Assembly (NCBI GenBank): GCA_963969345.1
Contig: OZ017768.1
Location: forward strand, 5,170,718 to 5,234,717
Source of the DNA: Turbatrix aceti
Lineage: Eukaryota > Nematoda > Chromadorea > Rhabditida > Panagrolaimidae
Reading direction: 5' to 3'
DNA: 64,000 nt
In this document: one piece after another, positions 44,068-55,895 of the stretch
Numbering within the stretch: position 1 is the first letter of the stretch
Layout: every line of letters begins with the position of its first letter
Notes under the pieces: model-generated
Told to the model about the DNA's origin: nothing
The model's database searches: none
The model's input: only the letters and a program-made list of their open reading frames with translations
Made by a program: the position numbers and the translations under genes

Positions 44068-46403
44068 ATGGTTGAAAACCGCTGCAACAGAAAAATCCTC
44101 TCCAAGAAGGCATCCAAATGCGTTCGTCTGTTATCAGCTGTCGGCGTCGAACACTCTTTTGAGCCTACAAGGGTAAGTTTTTGCCTCTTTTTTTGTGATT
44201 CTTGAAATTTATGCCTTCCAGCATCTCTTTGTCAGCAACTCTGGGCTGGTTTGCGGAGTCCATACGAACGACGTCATTGAAGCCTTTGCCCGGTTTGAGG
44301 GATTTGAAGGTGTACAGGTGCTTCACGGGAAGTCGTTTACGTTTGTGCGTTTTGCGTCCGCCGAAGAAGCTTCCAAAGCCCGAGGGGTCGTGAACGGCAC
44401 CGTTCTGCCAGGATGCGGGACTCCTGCCGTGATTTTGTTTGTCATCGATCCGCCGAAGCCAGGAAAGGTGGGTGCAGCGGTACCTTTGCCACCTGGGCTG
44501 GTTGTCACCGAGGAATTCGTGAATTCTGAAGTTGAGCAAAACCTGGTCAACTTTTTGGATCAACTCAAACCCCAATTTGGTTTGTACCCTCGAATTTAGG
44601 TGCAATTTATTTAAAAATCATATTTTCAACATTTTCAGCTAATCTGAAGCACAGATCAGTGCTGCATTTTGGCTACGTCTTTGATTACGATTCCAACGAC
44701 GCCAAAACCCCCGCCGAACCCATTCCACCCCCTCTGAAGGTGCTCGTGGAGAGACTCGTCGACGAAGGCGTCTTCTCAGCGAGCGCACCTCCAGATCAGG
44801 TGACAGTCAACTGGTATGCCCGGGGCCAGGGCATTCCGATGCACGTCGACACGCACTCGGCCTTCGAGGAGCCGTTGGCATCGCTTAGTCTGCGTTCTGC
44901 GATTTCCATTGACTTTCGGCACTGCGCAAACTCGGCATCGTGCCAGGAGGTGTTTTTGCCGTCGCGATCGCTCATGGTCATGACCAGAGAGGCCAGATAC
45001 TGCTACTTGCATGGGTGAGTTGGGGTTAGGATTGGATGAACGTTCGCGAACAAATTTTTCTTAAATTCATTTGTTCGCATTCGTTCACGAACAAAGTTAA
45101 ATTTTCCGAACAGATAAAACGAACAAAAATTCGAGTAACATCATTAAAATTGATGTTGTTTGACAGGAAAATGGGAAAAAAATTATTTTAATTTAAAAAT
45201 TTAACCACGAATAAATTTAGGAGCACTTACAAAACGAAAAAAAACGAGGACGCCCTAAATTTTCGTTTTTTTACTCAGGGGAACAAAATTTCGCACAATT
45301 CATGAAAAAATCTGTTTGATGTTTGTTCGCGAACAGTCAAAAATGTTCGTATTCGTTCGATTTGTCGATGAAAATTATCCAAAAGTTTGCGAACAAAAAA
45401 ACGGCTGTTCGCCCATCACTGTTTGCGATCTCTCTTTTTTTTCATTTGTCTACTTCGATTTCAGCATCCGTCAACGCAACACCGACGTTGACCCCCAAAC
45501 AGGCATTTCCTTCCTCCGAGAAGACCGTATTTCCGTAACATTCCGACGCGTCCGGCGAGAACCCTGCGCTTGTCCCTTCGAGGAATACTGTGACTGGGAA
45601 CGCGGCGTCACCGGAGTGCCTTCATCCGACGAAGACGCTCGTCGCGTTGAACGCCGCTTTGTCCAGGGCGTTTACGACGAAATCGCCCCTCATTTCGACC
45701 TTACAAGGCACTCTCGATGGCCTATCGTCGTCAATTTCATCGCTTCTCTGCCTGATTACTCGCTCATCGTCGACGCTGGCTGCGGCAACGGAAAGTACCT
45801 CGATTGGGGGAATAAACACGCTGTGGTACGTTTTTTACGCATTTTTATCATTTTTTGACCCCTTCGTTTAAGATCGGCTTTGACGCCTGCGAAAACCTGA
45901 TAAACGCAGCTTCCTCGAAGGCGCCGGGCCTCGTGGCTGTCGCGAGCATCTTCGACGCCCCTCTGCGAGCCGCGTCGGCGGACGCCGTGCTCTGCATCGC
46001 CGTCATCCACCACTTTGCGACCCTGTCCCGTCGGCAACGAGCTCTCGGTCAGCTCGCGCGTCTTCTCCGGCCCGGCGGTAGGGCTTGTGTCACGGTTTGG
46101 TCCCTCGACCAGACCGCTGACGGAGAAGCTTCCGCGTACGCGAAAATGCGAGCCGGAAAATCAGAAGAATCCTCGGCCGCTCCGAACAGGCTGGCCATCC
46201 ACGACGGCACCGCCTTCACGCAGCAGGACATGCTCGTGCCGTGGCAGCGAAATACCGATGGGGCGCAGCTCTTTAGGTATTATCACCTCTACGAGCCCGG
46301 AGAACTCGATGCCGAAGTCCTGGGCTGCGGGCTCGATGTCAGGATCGTCAGTTCTGCCTATGAGCAGGGAAATTACGTTGTTGTGTTTGAACGGGCTTCG
46401 TAG
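44068..46403 (+). CDS. ALKBH8: ALKBH8: tRNA wobble-uridine methyltransferase/hydroxylase
   Basis: Converts cm5U to mcm5U at tRNA position 34 (methyltransferase part, with TRMT112) and hydroxylates it (AlkB part). Five exons, 44068-44172, 44222-44579, 44639-45014, 45465-45825, 45873-46403, give 576 residues (human 664). Start MVENRCNRKILSKK was chosen over the nearby frame MTPAFKWLK because it matches the human N-terminal helix and keeps phase. RRM at about 36-95; AlkB domain with Fe ligands H223 and D225 (GIPMHVDTHSAF) and H279 (YCYLHG), plus the 2-oxoglutarate-binding Arg region SVTFRRVR; a Cys cluster CACPFEEYC; methyltransferase motif I DAGCGNGKY at about 385, then IAVIHHFAT and LARLLRPGGRACVTVW. 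The C-terminus YEQGNYVVVFE matches human. Intron 3 holds a repeat element. Confidence 0.96.
45038..45420 (+). repeat. GTTCGCGAAC-family element in ALKBH8 intron 3
   Basis: Left end GGATGAACGTTCGCGAACAA, internal ACTCAGGGGAACAAAATTTC, palindrome GTTCGCGAAC at 45325-45334, and right end CGGCTGTTCGCCCATCACT. It nearly fills the intron. Confidence 0.75.
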
Positions 46404-47018
46404 CCATCGATAAACTGATTTTGACTCTCTGCGTCGATAATTTGACAAATTTTTATCGATCGTTGATGAAAACTTAAAAAAAAGTACTTTTTTTCCATTT
46501 TTGGTGTCAAATTTTTGATTTTGTAAAAAAGTTTTTTTAACGTGCTTTTGTTTATTTTGCTAAAAAAACAAAATCGACGTGATTCTGTTAAAAAAAAGTT
46601 TCTTTTTGCTTTTTTTGATGCAATTTCTGTAAACCTATTTTGTTTTGTTTTTTAAATTTTTGCCTCCTCAAACTCAAAAAAAAACTGTTCAGGGTGCGCC
46701 ACCTTTACGTTGCAAATCGCACACACGAATTATTATAATATTATAATAATTCACACCCAAGGATGTGAGTATTGAAGCGAGGAGAATAAAATCAAATCAA
46801 AGAGGAACCCGGCCACGTGCTACCAAACTTATCCATCAGCTGGGGAGGAGAGGGCGAGATGATGCCAATCGAGTGGTGATGTTGTTGTTGTTGTTGTTAT
46901 GAGTGTCGAAGCTCAAACAGAACAGACGGCAGAGATTGTGTGCGCGCGCGTGCAGCTCGGCGTCTTCGAAGACGGAGAGAGGATCGACGTCGCAGCGGTC
47001 TCGTAGCGCGCGCTCTCT
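46404..47018. other. Convergent region between ALKBH8 and MO25
   Basis: No gene. It contains T-rich sequence, the 26-base palindrome at 46727-46752, a (GTT)n run at about 46879-46898 and GCGCGCG-type sequence near 46945. Confidence 0.5.
46727..46752. repeat. Perfect 26-base AT palindrome
   Basis: Half-site GAATTATTATAAT is followed directly by its reverse complement ATTATAATAATTC. It is perfect and without a spacer, in the intergenic space 3' of both neighbouring genes. Confidence 0.85.
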
Positions 47019-49413
47019 CTAAGAGGCCCGCATTTCCTGAATCTGCTTGATGAGATACGCCTTTTCATCGTTGAACTGTTCGTCTTCTGTCCGCTCGGTG
47101 TGGAAGTTGGACAGAAAATCGACGAGTTTATCCCTGTTTCGTAGCAGAATTTCCGAAATGGGTTTTGGCTTGTTCGGATTTGCCACGAATACCTGAAAAA
47201 AAAAAACTTGCATTCCTGTGATGTTTGCTTTGTGGTTTTTATTTTTTTTTGCTACGCTCCTTTGTCTACCGTATACCCAAGGTGACAAATTGCTGCGCGC
47301 GTTAACCTCCTTAAAAAAAGTGCGCTGCGATGACTTTTTTGGTCCATTTTGGTTCTGTGACGTGAGCAACGGTGTCTGAACAAGTCCGCGCGCTCCAAAA
47401 ATAGCCGCATTTGCCGGACTCAGATCAGATGACGTGAATGCGAGGCAAAACAAAAGCGGCAAAGTAAAAACAAACAACTCCTTTTTTTAGGATTTTTTAT
47501 TATCGAACTCGCCTAGAAATTGCAAAAAATTGCGTGATCTACGTTCCATCTACGTGCACATCCCCATCAAACACCGTGGTACACCTCCCAGATTTTCCAT
47601 AATTAACTGCTGGGAAACTGGGTGTTTCTCGGAGATGCTTGTTCTCTGAAGCGCGCGCGCCGTAATCCGTAAACACTTTTCGATCGCAAAATTTTATCAG
47701 GGGCCAGACAGGAACAATCAGTCAGTCTTCCTGGTGCGTTTACGGAGCAATGCATGACACGACACGCGCTTTCCGTTCGTCTCGTCGGGGTCTCTCAGAT
47801 TAGGTATTATGCATGGCAAAAATAGAATAACAACCAAAACAAACTTTGTGCTTCCAAAAACAAAATTTGGCAACCGTCCAAAAGTTGCTTACCCAGGATA
47901 ACGCAACTTTTGAACATTTGAACACTTGCAGCATTTGTAAAACAAAAGTTTAGGCGCTTTGCAAAAAATAGTGGCGTCTACAGTGAACAAACAGCTGAAC
48001 AAAAAATCACTCGCAAAGTCCAAAAAATCGCGCCTGTCTGGCCTATTTTAATCCCAATGAGCCCCTAATTCTCCCAAAAAAATTGCAATCCATCCGAATC
48101 GATGGGAACTCACCTTGAAGACGTGAAAAGCCTCAAACTGGATATTGCGGCTCTTGTCCTTGAGCATCTCCATCATGACTTTGAGGTTATCCGCGTTGCT
48201 GATGTACTTGGTCATGACGTTGAAATTGTGTCTGTCAAGAAGCAACTCGCCCAGGAGCTTCAACGATTGTCGTCGAACCACGTAGTTTTCTGACTTGAGC
48301 AAATTCTGGTAATTCTCAAAGAATCGATCGTAATTCTTCTCGAGAAAATCCGCACAGATCGCTTTGTGCTTGGTTATCAGGTCCTGAAGGGAAAAAGGAA
48401 AACACGTTATCCGGGTCTCCAAACGAAGAAGTTATTACTCACCTTGAAAGTCGCAAACGCATCCGAAGCAATATCAAATGTACCCGCTTCGACGTAGGTG
48501 AAGAAATTGTAGAAGCGTTCGTTGAGCAGCAAGATCTTGGCAAGGAGTTCGTGCCGAACGCATTCCTTCAGCATGGTCCCGCATGTTATCGCTATTTCCG
48601 GTATTTGGTAGCTGTAAAAGATTTTTTTTGATTCATGAATCGAAAAAAAGCGGCAAAGCTTCCGCATTTTTTTTTCAAGTTTTAGTCCGAGCATGCATCG
48701 TAAAAGTGACAGGAAGGACGTCATGGTCCCCTCGTGTCGCCTATAGGCCAACGATTATTACGTGTATTTGATGATAACGCGACAGTCTAAGTCGGGTATC
48801 AAAAAAAGGCAGAGCAAATAAATAAATATGTATTCCTCATTTTTCCCAGAAAAAAAATGATTAAAAAAATATTGCATTCAGCGCTTTTTTTAAAATATTG
48901 AAAAAAATTGATGGTGCTCAAAAGCGTAACAAAAACGATTAAAGCGCGAATTTTAAAACATCAAAGAGGAACGAGTAAAAATCAATGAGAAAAGCCATCG
49001 TAAATCGATAAAACTCACCCATCAGAGAGCGTAAGAATGATTTCGGGTCTCGCACAGAGATATTCTACGGTAGGAGAACGAGTACCAATTTGTCGGCGTA
49101 AAAGGTTGTTAAAGATGAGTGCGACGTCTTTCTTGGACTCGAAATCCAGCTTGGCAAGGTTGTGCACGAGGAGGGGCAAGATGTTGGCCGTGTACGTCTC
49201 CTGGGCGAGTTGCGCGACCTGCTCGACGTTGGGTTCCTGGTTTTCCTGGCCGTAGATTATGCCCTTGACGAGTTGCAGCGAGCGATTGACGTCCTCTACT
49301 GCTTTCTCCGACTTTTTATCGCCTTTCTCGCTCTTTTCGAGACTCAGCAGGGCATCCCGTAAGTTTTTAACTATGTCGGGAGGAGATCGATGTGATTTTC
49401 CGAATATTGGCAT
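47019..49413 (-). CDS. CAB39: MO25/CAB39, scaffold of LKB1-STRAD and GCK kinases
   Basis: Armadillo-like helical scaffold that holds STRAD and activates LKB1 or germinal-centre kinases. Four exons, 49019-49413, 48443-48611, 48114-48383 and 47019-47192, give 335 residues (human 341). Start [11 protein letters not shown] was chosen because it matches human MPFPFGKSHKSP and follows an acceptor (TGTTTCAG) that marks a spliced 5' UTR. Landmark blocks: [50 protein letters not shown] across a junction, [41 protein letters not shown], and [18 protein letters not shown]. Conservation is so high that the exon edges are firm. The last intron is about 920 bases long. Confidence 0.97.
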
Positions 49414-51033
49414 GTTCTGAAACATTTTAGGTCATTAGGCCTGGGTTTTAAAGGGTTTTTAAGGGTCTTCGCCTACCTTGAGCATTTGTGCGGTTGGACG
49501 GATCTCAGTAGCAAGACTGGGGCGGGGCAGTAGCAGGATGTCGGTGGAAACTGGTGAGACAGACTAGAACGGAGCAGGAGAGAGCTCTGAAAATGGAGAC
49601 CTCTCATACATGTGAATTGAGAATTCATTCCGAGTTGGTTGGAGCGGGCATCACCTACCTGTCGGCGAGAGGGGGGGGAGAGAGAGTGCTCTTCTGTGTC
49701 CTCCTAGATAACGCACACGGGCCCGGAAAAATCAGTGACGACGACGACGACGACGACGACCAGCAGAAGAAGATGGAACGACGGGGTGACTTCTATCTGC
49801 ACACTGCTTTTTCACGCACACACACACACACGCACACGGACACGAGGGGCGAGGAAAGAAACGACGGAATTTTGATCGTTTCGTTTTGTTTCGTTCGTTG
49901 GTGCGGGGAAATATTTTGACGGTTGGTACAACAGAAGAACAGAGGTTGTTGCTATCGTAGTAGTAGCAGTAGCAAAATCTCTCTGTCTCTCTCTTTCTCC
50001 TTCGGGCGACGTCGAGTCGTCGGGAGGATGAATGGTGTGGCGTGGGGCAAACCAACGATCGTCCCGGCGGTGGCGGTGACGGTGGTGGTGGTGGTAGTGG
50101 TGGCTTGCTGGCTGGCTGGCGTCTTTCAACTCCTACCACACGATCTGTCTCTGCATACTCTCAAAAGTGAGTCACTCTCTCGCGTCCTCTCCTTCTCTCA
50201 ACTCTTACCACGAAAGTTAAACCCTAGTGGTGCGTCGTGTGCACGCGCTTCAAGACATGACATCCGCGATGCATCCGTCGTTCATCCATTCAGCCACGTG
50301 GATATCACGTCAGTGCGCCATCCATCTCGCACAGACGCACTTTACGGTTCACCGGGGATGCGTGCGTTCGCGAACGCGGCGTGCATTGGAAAATAGGGGA
50401 AAAATGACGTGTGTCACGTTAGTCGTCAGTCTTTCGTGCAATCTTCTTTTCCAGTAGACAGACTAGAGCTAATGTTGTCTTTCTTGTCTTTGTTTGCTTT
50501 TACCCACAACGTTCAGTTCATCCAGCTGGATAGCAACAAGCGACGAATTTTTTTTCGTTTTGGATCGATGAGTAACGCGCAGAACGGTTTATCGGGGGTA
50601 AATCGAATCATTATTGTCTCGGCGCCTTCGGTGCTCAGACTTTTCACCGGAGACGCTGCAACTGAAGTTTTTATCGCGTATTTTATCCTTCGGGACGGAT
50701 TTTTTCAAAAATCTGAAAAAAATGGGCTTTCATTCGGCCTAAAGTCGAATTTATGCTCACAAAAGCAATTTTTCGGCAAAAAGTCGTCAGTCACCGAAAA
50801 ATGGGTCAAATTTTATTTTTAAAAAATTAATCAGATCAATCAGCCGTGTTATTACAAAAAAAGAAAAAAAGCAAAGAGAAGAAGTGAAAAAAAAATATTA
50901 TTACGGTCGCACGCCGGCGAGAATGCGTACGAGGGCCGTGGGGGAAGAAGGCCTCAGATCATCCGATACTGAGCAAGATTTTCTCGGAAGTAGTCGAAGT
51001 GCTGTATACCCGCAGAAACCAGTCGGCATAACA
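49414..51033. other. MO25 5' flank and SELENOT 3' flank, rich in simple repeats
   Basis: No gene found in 1.6 kb. Simple repeats cluster here: (GAC)n at about 49737-49760, (CA)n at about 49815-49835, (GGT)n at about 50080-50100, and purine-rich GAGAGAG runs near 49680. A spliced MO25 5' UTR should lie at the left end. Confidence 0.5.
49737..50105. repeat. Microsatellite cluster
   Basis: (GAC)8-like, (CA)n and (GGT)n/(GTG)n tracts lie within 370 bases upstream of MO25. Confidence 0.75.
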
Positions 51034-51938
51034 CTAGTCGAAGCCAAAACCATCTCCGCCGCCACTGATCTTGGCGCCCTGCAGCTGGAGCTGACTCTCA
51101 ACGGCCTGCAGCAACTCGGTGGGCGATGGCACGCGACCGCTCTCAAGCTTGCTCCAGACAATTTCGTCGCCAACGTAGACCTCGAAGGCACCGGTCGACA
51201 GCAGCATGCTCTCGAGCGTATTGCTCAGGAGGAAAACCATCATACAGGCCGAAACCTTGTTGCCGGTCATCCAGGTGAAGAAGGAAGGTGTGGCGACGCC
51301 AAAAGTCTCGAAGGGGTTTCTGTTGAACATGACCGAAGCGATGAGAGCGATTTTCACGAAGCTGATCACCTGGAAGAAAAAAAACAGTGAAAAAATGGGT
51401 GAAATTAAACTCACGTAGGCCAGACCGCCTTTAACCGGGTTGGCAGGGTAGTTTGAGCCTTCGATGTTCACACCTGGGAACTTTTCGTTAAGAATCTGAG
51501 AATACTGATCAAAAGCTTGGCGGTAACCACAGGAAATGCTGAAAAAAATGGAAAATACAGTTTTTCTGAACTCAAATTGGTCAAAACCCCAAAAAACCAT
51601 TTTTTGAATAATTCAGACATCAAAAAAAAAACCTTGACAAGCAAAAAGCAGAACCAAACTCACCAGTAGCTGAAGCGGACGGGCGGCGCGTTCAAAGGCA
51701 GGGTGAAAGGCTTCCCATCATGACCACCCGTTGGCGAGCGAATCTCGACCTCGTCAGTTTCCTCGTTGGCCGCTTGCGAATACTTCGCAGCCGGTAATTC
51801 ATCGTCAAACTCCGCAAAATCCTCGGCACTATCGTCGGCGGTCTTGTGGCTTCGAACGTCGCTGTTAGTAACGACGTCGCGGAAAGAAAGAGCGGCGAAG
51901 ACGAGCAACACAATAGCCCAGCTGTTGAGCGAAGCCAT
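51034..51938 (-). CDS. SELENOT: Selenoprotein T homologue with Cys in place of Sec
   Basis: Thioredoxin-like ER membrane oxidoreductase. Three exons, 51664-51938, 51415-51538 and 51034-51369, give 244 residues (human 195; the extra is an acidic N-terminal stretch). A signal peptide is seen at 1-20 (MASLNSWAIVLLVFAALSF). The redox motif spans the first intron: TG in exon 1 plus C in exon 2 form Cys92, followed by I-S-C95-G-Y-R. Vertebrates have C-V-S-U there, with Sec encoded by TGA; here the codon is TGT at 51529-51531, so no selenocysteine is needed. Other family blocks: GVNIEGSNYPANP, NPFETFGVATPS, KVSACMMVFLLSNTLES, STGAFEVYVGDEIVWSKLES. A hydrophobic stretch around VISFVKIALIASVMF is the ER membrane hairpin. 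Confidence 0.93.
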
Positions 51939-52377
51939 CCTAGTTTGTCAGAAAAACAAAACTGCAATAAATACTGGACGCGAGGGGAGACAAGACTAGA
52001 GAGGATGAAAATTGAAATGAGAGTGCAACAACAACTACGACGACAACAACAACGAAATTGGCGAAAATATACGGACTTTTGTTGTCATCCGGAAGATGGT
52101 CATTCGACGCATTTTGCCAGACTCGGGGTTTTGAAGCGCGTGTTATTTTTCTGTGTTTAGGATCTTCAGTTTCACAATTTCTTTTGTTTTTCTCTTCGTG
52201 TTTGTTTCATTTTTCTTCTAAAGTGATTTATCTATTTGTGTACGTAAGAATCACCTCAAGGCCTTTTCGAAAATGCTTGTTTTGACGGAATGCGTTACAT
52301 TTGTACTATTTTGCGGGGTTTTTCCGATAAAATTAATTTTTTTTATACGCGATGCACGATTTTCGTTTCTTCTTCAG
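51939..52377. promoter_or_regulatory. Head-to-head region of SELENOT (-) and ZNF593 (+)
   Basis: 440 bases separate the start codons. An acceptor (TTCTTCTTCAG) directly before the ZNF593 ATG suggests a non-coding first exon within this region. Confidence 0.4.
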
Positions 52378-52671
52378 ATGAAGAAAAAGCACTCAAACAA
52401 GGTACGAAAGCGCAAGGGCTACGACCACGACCAGGTCCAGCGGATGGTCGATGAAGGCACCGTGCCGATCGTTACCTCGGTCGACGCGCTCGATCTTCCT
52501 GGCGGCGGGCAATTCTACTGCGTTTCCTGCTCTCGATACTTTGTCAGCCAGGACGTTCAGACGATCCACGAAAAGTCCAAGGCGCACAAGAAGACTCTTC
52601 GGCAGCTCCGGATCGCTCCCTACAGCCAGGCGGAAGCCGACCTCGCCGGTGGTCTCGGCGTGGCCAAGTGA
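52378..52671 (+). CDS. ZNF593: ZNF593/Bud20-like 60S ribosome biogenesis zinc finger
   Basis: Pre-60S shuttling factor. A single coding exon of 97 residues, from ATG 52378 to stop at 52669-52671. The basic N-terminus KKKHSNKVRKRKGYDHDQ fits the nuclear and rRNA-binding start of the family. The core is LPGGGQFYCVSCSRYF, then a C2H2 finger with CVSC and H-x5-H (TIHEKSKAHKK), then TLRQLRIAPYSQAEADLAGG. Human ZNF593 reads [40 protein letters not shown], so the match is close. Human is longer (134 residues) at the C-terminus; Bud20-type proteins are shorter. Confidence 0.92.
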   Translation: MKKKHSNKVRKRKGYDHDQVQRMVDEGTVPIVTSVDALDLPGGGQFYCVSCSRYFVSQDVQTIHEKSKAHKKTLRQLRIAPYSQAEADLAGGLGVAK

Positions 52672-52971
52672 GACTTTTTTTCCATGTTTGTTGATTTTTG
52701 TGTGTCCTCATAAAACCGATCGCCGTCATTTTTTTCTTTTGACATTTTTAAAACACCTAAATCATTATTTATTCCTCAAATAACAAGGAGTAAAGCTCAA
52801 AAACAAGTCAGAAAAAATAGGGTGGGGATGTTTTGAGCCATCCAGATCGTTGACATGCGCAGGGAATCCTATCCCACGTTCCTCTGCCTACTTGCCGGGA
52901 GGGAGGGAAACTAAGGAGAATAGTTTGGAAAATATCAGGGGGTTGTTCTTGTTCGTCATGGGTTCGAAGAA
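52672..52971. other. Convergent 3' region of ZNF593 and DLAT
   Basis: 300 bases with both 3' UTRs. No other feature is seen. Confidence 0.5.
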
Positions 52972-55895
52972 TTAGAGGAGCATTTTTTGGGGCTCCTCGA
53001 TGAGCTCTTTGACACTCTTCAGGAAAGTGGCTCCCACAGCGCCATCGACGACACGGTGATCGCAGGAGAGGGTGATCGAGACCTTCGTCACTGCGCGGTA
53101 GCCGGTTTCATCGTCAGGGACGAGGACACGGAAGGGCGTGCCGATGGAGAGGTTGCACGACTGGGGAGGACGCAGGACGGCAATGAGGCTCTGTGCCGAG
53201 CTGCGCGTGACGGAGAACGTCGCACCCTCGAGGTCGGTGGCCTGGAGCGATCCGGAAGCCGCGCGAGTCTTCAGACCCTCGATTTCGGAGTGGATCGAGC
53301 TCAGACCCTGCAATAGGCAAAAAAATGATAAAAACAATGTTTTTTTTTTCGTGTCAAAAAACGAACCTTGCTCTGCACGTTGCGGACAACAGGCGCCAGG
53401 GAGTTCCCGCTCTTATCCGTTACGTTGACAGCGATGTTCACGTCGTTGTTCTGACGAATGACTTCACCGAGGAAGAAGGAGTTGGCTTCTGGAACTTTGC
53501 CCACAGAAATTCCGATGGCTTTGATGAGGAAGTCCGTGACTGTGAGATCAGACTGCTCCTTGGGTAACAGAGCCTTGAGCTGTTTCGCGATGCTAAAAAA
53601 CGATGCTCGATGGATACATTTTTATAAATACAATTTTTGTTAATCCAAAAAAATTTAAATTTCCCCGCAGATCCCCGAAAACTAAATATTTCAAGGCTCA
53701 AAAATTCGGAGATCAAAAAACAGGTAAATTTGCTCTTATTTGAAACTCGCGTCATTTCGTGCTTTGAACCGGGACGCGTTTTTGCGTCTCCCAGCGTGCA
53801 AAAAACCTGTTCCCCGTGATTGACTGACTGGCCCAAAAGGACACATGACAACCAGCTATAACACTATCAATCTCAATGCCTTCCTAAAAATTTTTTAAAA
53901 ATTCAAAAACTCACTCGAGAACTTGATCAACGACAATTTCGGAAGTCAGGTAGTAGTGCGGGACTGCAGCCTTGACCGATGCGTCGGCGGGAACGGTAAA
54001 CGTCTGTCCAGTCGGGACAGCGGTCGAAACCGCTCCTGCAGCCGGAGCCGGGGCAGACGAAGGAGCAGACCGTCCACCAGCTGGCTGAGACTTGGCAGCA
54101 TTCAGGATATCGGCAGCGAGAACGCGTCCTCCAGGCCCGGAGCCCTGGACATTGGCCAGGGAGACTCCGCTGTCAGCAGCGAGTTTCTTGGCGTAGGGAG
54201 TCGCCTTCGTGCGACCTCCTGAAGCCGGAGCCGACGCAGAAGCAGCGGGAGCTGGGCTGGAGCCACCGGCATGGGGATGGGGAGGCGGGGGCGCCGAAGA
54301 GGACGTCGACGGCGCTGGAGCGGCTGCCGCGGGGGCTGGCTCGTCACTGGGATCGTAGTTGGCAAAAGCTCCGACGTCGCCTTCGGAATCGACGAGCACG
54401 CAGAGCGGGACACCGACCTTGGCAGCCTTCGTGCCCTCGGGGAGGATGATCTTGGCCAGGTAACCCTCATCTCCAGCTTCGAAGCCAACCGTCGCCTTGT
54501 CGGTTTCGATTTCGCAGAGAAGATCGCCTTCTTCGACTTTTTCGCCAATTTTCTTGCTCCACGAGGCAATGTTTCCGGTAGACATGGTCGGGCTCAGAGA
54601 CGGGAGCTTGAGGACCTTGTGATGCGGCAAATTTGCACCGGCAGAGGCCTTGGGCGCCGAGGGAGGAGGTGGAGGAGGAGCGGATGAAGCGGCGGGGGCC
54701 GGAGCTTCTCCGCCGGCTGCCGCGCCATCGTAGTTGGCGAATGCGCCAACGTCGCCCTCGCTTTCAACGACAACGCAGAGCGGAACACCGACTTTGGCAC
54801 CCTTCGTGCCTTCGGGGAGGATAATCTTGGCGAGGAAGCCTTCATCACCGGCTTCGCAGCCGACAGTGGCCTTATCGGTCTCGATTTCGCAAAGCAAGTC
54901 GCCCTCTTCGATCTTGTCACCGATTTTCTTGCTCCAAGAAACGACATTGCCGGTCTCCATGGTAGGACTCAGAGCCGGGAGCTTGACAACCATGTGCTCA
55001 GGCAGACTGGCGTAGAAGCGCTTCGGCAGCACCGAGACAGCAGCGTGGGCCTTGGAGCGGGCGAGGAGCTGATCGTGGTGCGGAAGCGTGCCACGTTGAA
55101 GGTACGAAGCGATCACGCTTGAACTGTGCAGAGCACGTCTAAAAGCATGCGTCCACGTAGAAATATCGTTAAATATGAGAACACTGTGCTGTGCACCCCC
55201 GCTTGCCCCTCGTGAGAACAACCGGCAGCTGCAAACATTCATCGGGCCTCTGTCATCATTGCCTCAGGAAATCGGGAGTCAATCCTTGTCCTCATTCCCT
55301 TTTTCAATGGGTGCTTGCTTTTTCATGATATTTGGTGACTTTCACATTCTTGTTCGTTCCAATTTGTTTGGTTACACAAAAAATATATAACTTGGCCTAT
55401 CACGCGCAATCCTGTGCAGATTGGGTTACGTTCATGAATCCCAAAACGAAAAAAACTACAGTAATCAAAATCATATAAAAACTTGTACGTATCTCCAAAA
55501 AATTTGGGCTCTCTTAATTTGAAGGTAACCAGATATGTTTTTAGGTAAAAAAGGTTGTCAAAGCACAGCCCTTTTTTATAAAACCGCGCACCCCAAAAAT
55601 AATTCAATTCAAGCACAAAAGAAAGTTTTTTTTACAATTTGCGATAAAAAAAAAGTGCATTTTAGCAAAGATTGGACGCTTTATGTCACTTCGTGGCTTA
55701 TAGGCTGCTACGCACACAGATGTATGCCGAGTCAATCGATTAACGACCCCTCCGGCCCCAGTGGCAGCGTTATGTATATAAAAAAATAACTCACCCATGA
55801 GGCTGGCTTGCAAAAAGCACAGCAGAGACCACGCTGGAGGTGAGACGGCCTTGCGAGTAGGCTCGCTTGAACGGCATAGAAGCCGTACCCGACAT
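52972..55895 (-). CDS. DLAT: Pyruvate dehydrogenase E2, dihydrolipoyl acetyltransferase
   Basis: Core of the mitochondrial pyruvate dehydrogenase complex; transfers the acetyl group to CoA. Four exons, 55795-55895, 53915-55138, 53367-53592, 52972-53307, give 628 residues (human 647). The N-terminus is a mitochondrial presequence rich in Arg/Ser and free of acids (MSGTASMPFKRAYSQGR). Two lipoyl domains each contain the lipoylated Lys in EIETDKATV; each is followed by a Pro/Ala-rich linker. The E3-binding domain has YAKKLAADSGVSLANVQGSG and GRVLAADI. The catalytic domain ends with SCDHRVVDGA (His601, Asp605). The two lipoyl domains are nearly identical over KIGDKIEEGDLLCEIETDKA and KIGEKVEEGDLLCEIETDKA. 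An upstream ATG was not preferred because the proposed start keeps frame across intron 1 and gives a clean presequence. Confidence 0.96.

Noticed and set aside
49554..50396. Several frames over the microsatellite region upstream of MO25
   Set aside because: They consist of simple repeats (poly-Asp, poly-Val, poly-His) and lack conserved sequence or splice support.
51846..52285. Plus-strand frames between SELENOT and ZNF593
   Set aside because: The left part is antisense to the SELENOT first exon and the rest lacks any family; most likely 5' UTR.
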